64,000 bases of DNA, taken from assembly GCA_947650285.1 (NCBI GenBank), contig CANTFL010001481.1, positions 1-64,000 of the forward strand. Direction: 5' to 3'. A program made the translations under genes and the position numbers. This DNA comes from Hyaloperonospora brassicae (Eukaryota; Oomycota; Peronosporomycetes; Peronosporales; Peronosporaceae). Shown here piece after piece: positions 60,331-64,000 of this stretch. Position 1 is the first letter of the stretch. Every line of letters starts with the position of its first letter. Below the pieces are notes generated by a model. The model did no database searches. It worked only from the letters and a program-made list of their open reading frames with translations, and had not been told where the DNA came from.

Positions 60331-63300
60331 TTCCTGATCGCCCCCAGCGATTGGGTGTAGTTCCTGATCGCCTCCAGCATTGGGTGTTGTTCCTGATCGC
60401 CTCCAGCGATTGGGTGCAATTTTGATCGCCCCTTGCGATTGAGATCGGATTCTAATCGTCCCCAGCAATTGGGTGCGATTCCTGATTAACCCCCGCAATT
60501 TGGTGTGGTTCCTGATGGCCCCCAGCGATTGAGTGTGACTCCTGATCGACCCCAGCGACCGGGTGGGATTCCTGATCCCCCTATCAATCGGTTGTGATTC
60601 TTGATCGACCACAGCAAGTGAATGCGATTCCTGATCGCCCCTAGCAATTTAATGCGATTCGTGATCTCCCCCAGCGATTGAGTGCAATTCCTGATCGACC
60701 CCAGCGATTTGGTGTGATTCCTGATGACCCCCAGCAATATAGTGTGATTCCCGTTCGATCCCACGACCGGGTGTGATTCCTGATCGCCCTATCAATCTTT
60801 TGTGATTCTTGATCGACCCCAGCAAGTGAATGCGATTCCTGATCGCCCCCCGCGATTGAGTTCAGTTCCTGATCGCCCCAGCGATTTGGTGTGATTTCTG
60901 ATCGCCTTAGCATTGGGTGTGGCTCCTGATCGCCCCCAGCAATTGGGTGTGATTGCTGATCGCCCCCAGCGATTGAGTGCAATTCCTGAGCGACCCCATC
61001 GATTGCGTGAGATTCTAAATCGACCCCAGCGATTAGGTGTGACTCCTGCTCGCCCTCAAATTTGAATGCGATTCCTGATCGACCTCAGTGATTTAATGCG
61101 ATTCATGATCGCCCCTAGCGATTGGGTGTGGTTCCGGATCGCCCTCAGCAATTGAGTGGCATTCCTGATCGCCCTTAGCAGTTGGGTGCGATTCCGGATC
61201 GCCCCTAGCAATTGGGTGTAATTCCTGATCGCCCCCAGCGATTGGGTGTAGTTCCTGATCGACCCCAGCATTGGGTGTAGTTCCTGATCGCCCCCAGCAA
61301 TGGAATGTGATTACTGATTGCCCTATCAATTGGTTGTGACTCCTGATCGCCCTTAGCGATTGAGTCCGATTCTTGATCGACAAAAGAAATTGAGTGCGAT
61401 TCTGGATCGACACCAGCGATTGGGTGTGACTGATGATGGCCCCTAGCAATTTGGTGTAATTCCTGATCGCCCCCAGCAATTGGATAGATTCCTGATCGAC
61501 CTCAGCGATTAGGAGCGATTCTAGATAGCCCCCAGCGATTGAGTGATATTCCTGATCGCCCCCAGCAGTTATTTGCGATTCCGGATCGCCCCAGCGCTTA
61601 AGGGCATTTCTAGTTGCCGTTAGCAATTGGGTTCGGATACGGATCGTCTTCAGTGATCGGGTGCGCTTCCCGATCGCCCCCAGCCGTGGGTGTGGTTATT
61701 GATCGGTTTCAGCAATGGAATGTGATTCCATATCGACCCCAGTGATTGGGTGTGACTCCTGATCGCCCCCAGCATTGGGTGTAGATTCTGACTGGCCTCA
61801 GCAATTGAATGTGATTACTGATCGCCCCCAGCGATTGAGTGCAATTCCTGATCGCCCTCAGCGATTGAGTTCGGATCCTTATCGTTTACAGCGATTCGGT
61901 GCGATTCCCGATCGGCTTCAGCAATTGGGTGTGGTTCCTGATCGCCCTCAGCAATTGAGTGGCATTCCTGATCGCCCCCAGCAGTTGGGTGCGATTCCGG
62001 ATCGCCCCTAGCAATTGGGTGTAATTCCTGATCGCCCCCAGCGATTGGGTGTAGTTCCTGATCGCCTCCAGCATTGGGTGTAGTTCCTGATCGCCCCCAT
62101 CAATGGAATGTGATTACTGATTGCCCCATCAGTTGGTTTTAGTTCAATCGATTCAGCGATTGGGTGTGACTCCTGATCGCCCTTAGAAATTGAGTCCGAT
62201 TCTTGATCGACAAAAGCAATTGAGTGCGATTCTGGATCGACACCAGCGATTGGGTGTGACTGATGATGGCCCCTAGCAATTTGGTGTAATTCCTGATCGC
62301 CCCCAGCAATTGGATGTTGTTCCTGATCGCCTCCAGCGATTAGGTGCAATTTGATCGCCCCTTGCGATTGAGATCGGATTCTAATCGTCCCCAGCAATTG
62401 GGTGCGATTCCTAATCGACCCCAGCATTGGGTGTAGTTCCTGATTGCCCCCAGCAATTGGATGTTGTTCCTGATCGCCTCCAGCGATTGGGTGCAATTTT
62501 GATCGCCCCTTGCGATTGAGATCGGATTCTAATCGTCCCCAGCAATTGGGTGCGATTCCTGATTAACCTCCGCAATTTGGTGTGGTTCCTGATGGCCCCA
62601 GCGATTGAGTGTGACTCCTGATCGACCCCAGCGACCGGGTGGGATTCCTGATCCCCCTATCAATCGGTTGTGATTCTTGATCGACCACAGCAAGTGAATG
62701 CGATTCCTGATCGCCCCTAGCAATTTAATGCGATTCATGATCTCCCCTAGCGATTGAGTGCGATTCCTGATCGACCCCAGCGATTTGGTGTGATTCCTGA
62801 TGACCCCCAGCAATAGAGTGTGATTCGCGTTCGATCCCACGACCGGGTGTGATTCCTGATCGCCCTATCAATCTTTTGTGATTCTTGATCGACCCCAGCA
62901 AGTGAATGCGATTCCTGATCGCCCCTAGCAATTTAATGCGATTCATGATCTCCCCTAGCGATTGAGTGCGATTCCTGATCGACCCCAGCGATTTGGTGTG
63001 ATTCCTGATGACCCCCAGCAATAGAGTGTGATTCGCGTTCGATCCCACGACCGGGTGTGATTCCTGATCGCCCTATCAATCTTTTGTGATTCTTGATCGA
63101 CCCCAGCAAGTGAATGCGATTCCTGATCGCCCCCCGCGATTGAGTTCAGTTCCTGATCGACCCAGCAATTTGGTGTGATTCCTGATCGCCCTATCAATCG
63201 GTTGTGATTCTTGATTGACACCAGCGATTAGGTGTGATTCCTGATCGCCCCCCGCGATTGAGTTCAGTTCCTGATCGCCCCAGCAATTTGGTGTGATTCC

Positions 63301-64000
63301 TGATCGCCCTATCAATCGTTTGTGATTCTTGATCGACCCCAGCAAGTGAATGCGATTCCTGATCGCCCCCCGCGATTGAGTTCAGTTCCTGATCGCCCCA
63401 GCAATTTGGTGTGATTCCTGATCGCCCTATCAATCGGTTGTGATGCTTGATCGCCCCCAGCAAGTGAATGCGATTCCTGATCGCCCCCCGCGATTGAGTT
63501 CAGTTCCTGATCGCTCCAGCGAATTGGTGTGATTTCTGATCGCCCCCAGCAATATAGTGTGATTCCCGTTCGATCCCACGACCGGGTGTGATTCCTGATC
63601 GCCCTATCAATCTTTTGTGATTCTTGATCGACCCCAGCAAGTGAATGCGATTCCTGATCGCCCCCCGCGATTGAGTTCAGTTCCTGATCGCCCCAGCGAT
63701 TTGGTGTGATTTCTGATCGCCTTAGCATTGGGTGTGGCTCCTGATCGCCCCCAGCAATTGGGTGTGATTGCTGATCGCCCCCAGCGATTGAGTGCAATTC
63801 CTGAGCGACCCCATCGATTGCGTGAGATTCTAAATCGACCCCAGCGATTAGGTGTGACTCCTGCTCGCCCTCAAATTTGAATGCGATTCCTGATCGACCT
63901 CAGTGATTTAATGCGATTCATGATCGCCCCTAGCGATTGGGTGTGGTTCCGGATCGCCCTCAGCAATTGAGTGGCATTCCTGATCGCCCTTAGCAGTTGG

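Larger units (their letters stand above)
21716..64000. repeat. Satellite of 30-bp monomers with higher-order repeats
   Basis: The monomer has the core CCTGATCGCCCCCAGC followed by RATTGGG and a variable TGTGATT, TGTAGTT or TGCGATT. It repeats head-to-tail for 42 kb (about 1,400 copies) and continues past the window. On the minus strand it translates in the three frames to HPIAGGDQES, TQLLGAIRNH and PNCWGRSGIT, all without stops. One + frame (IPDRPQQLGV) is open too. Monomers of 27-29 and 31 bp occur and shift between frames. ORFs here, up to 537 codons (42,084-40,471), follow from the 30-bp period. I see no start context, signal peptide or conserved end that would make any of them a gene. Confidence 0.97.
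43141..64000. repeat. Satellite domain 2: longer, different higher-order repeats
   Basis: From here new monomer types dominate, such as CAATTTGGTGTGGTTCCTGA, GCGACCGGGTGGGATTCCTG, CATCCGTGGGTGTGGTTC and GCAAGTGAATGCGATTCC, mixed with blocks from domain 1. It contains the 4,226-bp and 1,722-bp repeats and continues past the window end. Confidence 0.85.

Noticed and set aside
21716..64000. CRISPR array (regular ~30-bp repeats)
   Set aside because: The copies are directly adjacent with no unique spacers, and the context is eukaryotic.
21716..64000. G-quadruplex array on the minus strand
   Set aside because: There is only one G5 run per 30 bp, so loops would be about 25 nt, too long for a stable regular G-quadruplex.

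Overview
The window looks like nuclear DNA of an oomycete (Peronosporales type, Phytophthora or a downy mildew). This rests on the translated relics of a non-LTR and a Ty3/gypsy retrotransposon, which resemble oomycete elements as I remember them, and on eukaryotic tRNA genes with internal A and B boxes. No database search was possible, so the species is not claimed. There is no intact, ordinary protein-coding gene in the 64 kb.

Layout. (1) 1-9,950: a tandem array of eleven full units of 887-901 bp plus a 118-bp partial unit. Each unit carries tRNA-Thr(CGU) on + and tRNA-Trp(CCA) on -, facing each other, and a short unit-specific microsatellite (22 tRNA genes in total). (2) 9,951 to about 14,838: a decayed LINE on the - strand, with an ORF1 relic, an AP-endonuclease relic and a reverse-transcriptase relic. 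(3) About 14,839 to 21,715: a decayed Ty3/gypsy region. It has a GATC-rich leader or LTR candidate, a broken + strand gene for a coiled-coil, Ser/Arg-rich protein (15,874-18,451), and convergent to it a broken - strand pol (RNase H, a second RNase H, HHCC zinc finger, integrase core, chromodomain; 21,715 down to 18,946). (4) About 21,716-64,000: a 42-kb satellite that runs off the window. It is built from 30-bp monomers (about 1,400 of them) arranged in higher-order repeats of 357, 565, 1,188, 1,278, 1,368, 1,722 and 4,226 bp.

The tRNA genes are the only features likely to be functional as genes; they would be transcribed by RNA polymerase III from their internal promoters. All retroelement genes carry stops, frameshifts and, at several sites, lost catalytic residues. 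The satellite starts exactly where pol breaks off, and the pol bases at the break resemble the satellite monomer. Because the monomer is 30 bp, all three - frames and one + frame stay open. The many long ORFs there are therefore a consequence of repeat length and give no evidence for genes.

Most worth checking are: the tandem tRNA array with its own STRs and a terminator polymorphism; the pol/satellite junction as a possible birthplace of the satellite; the convergent retroelement gene pair with a dual RNase H; and the near-identical large satellite duplications.
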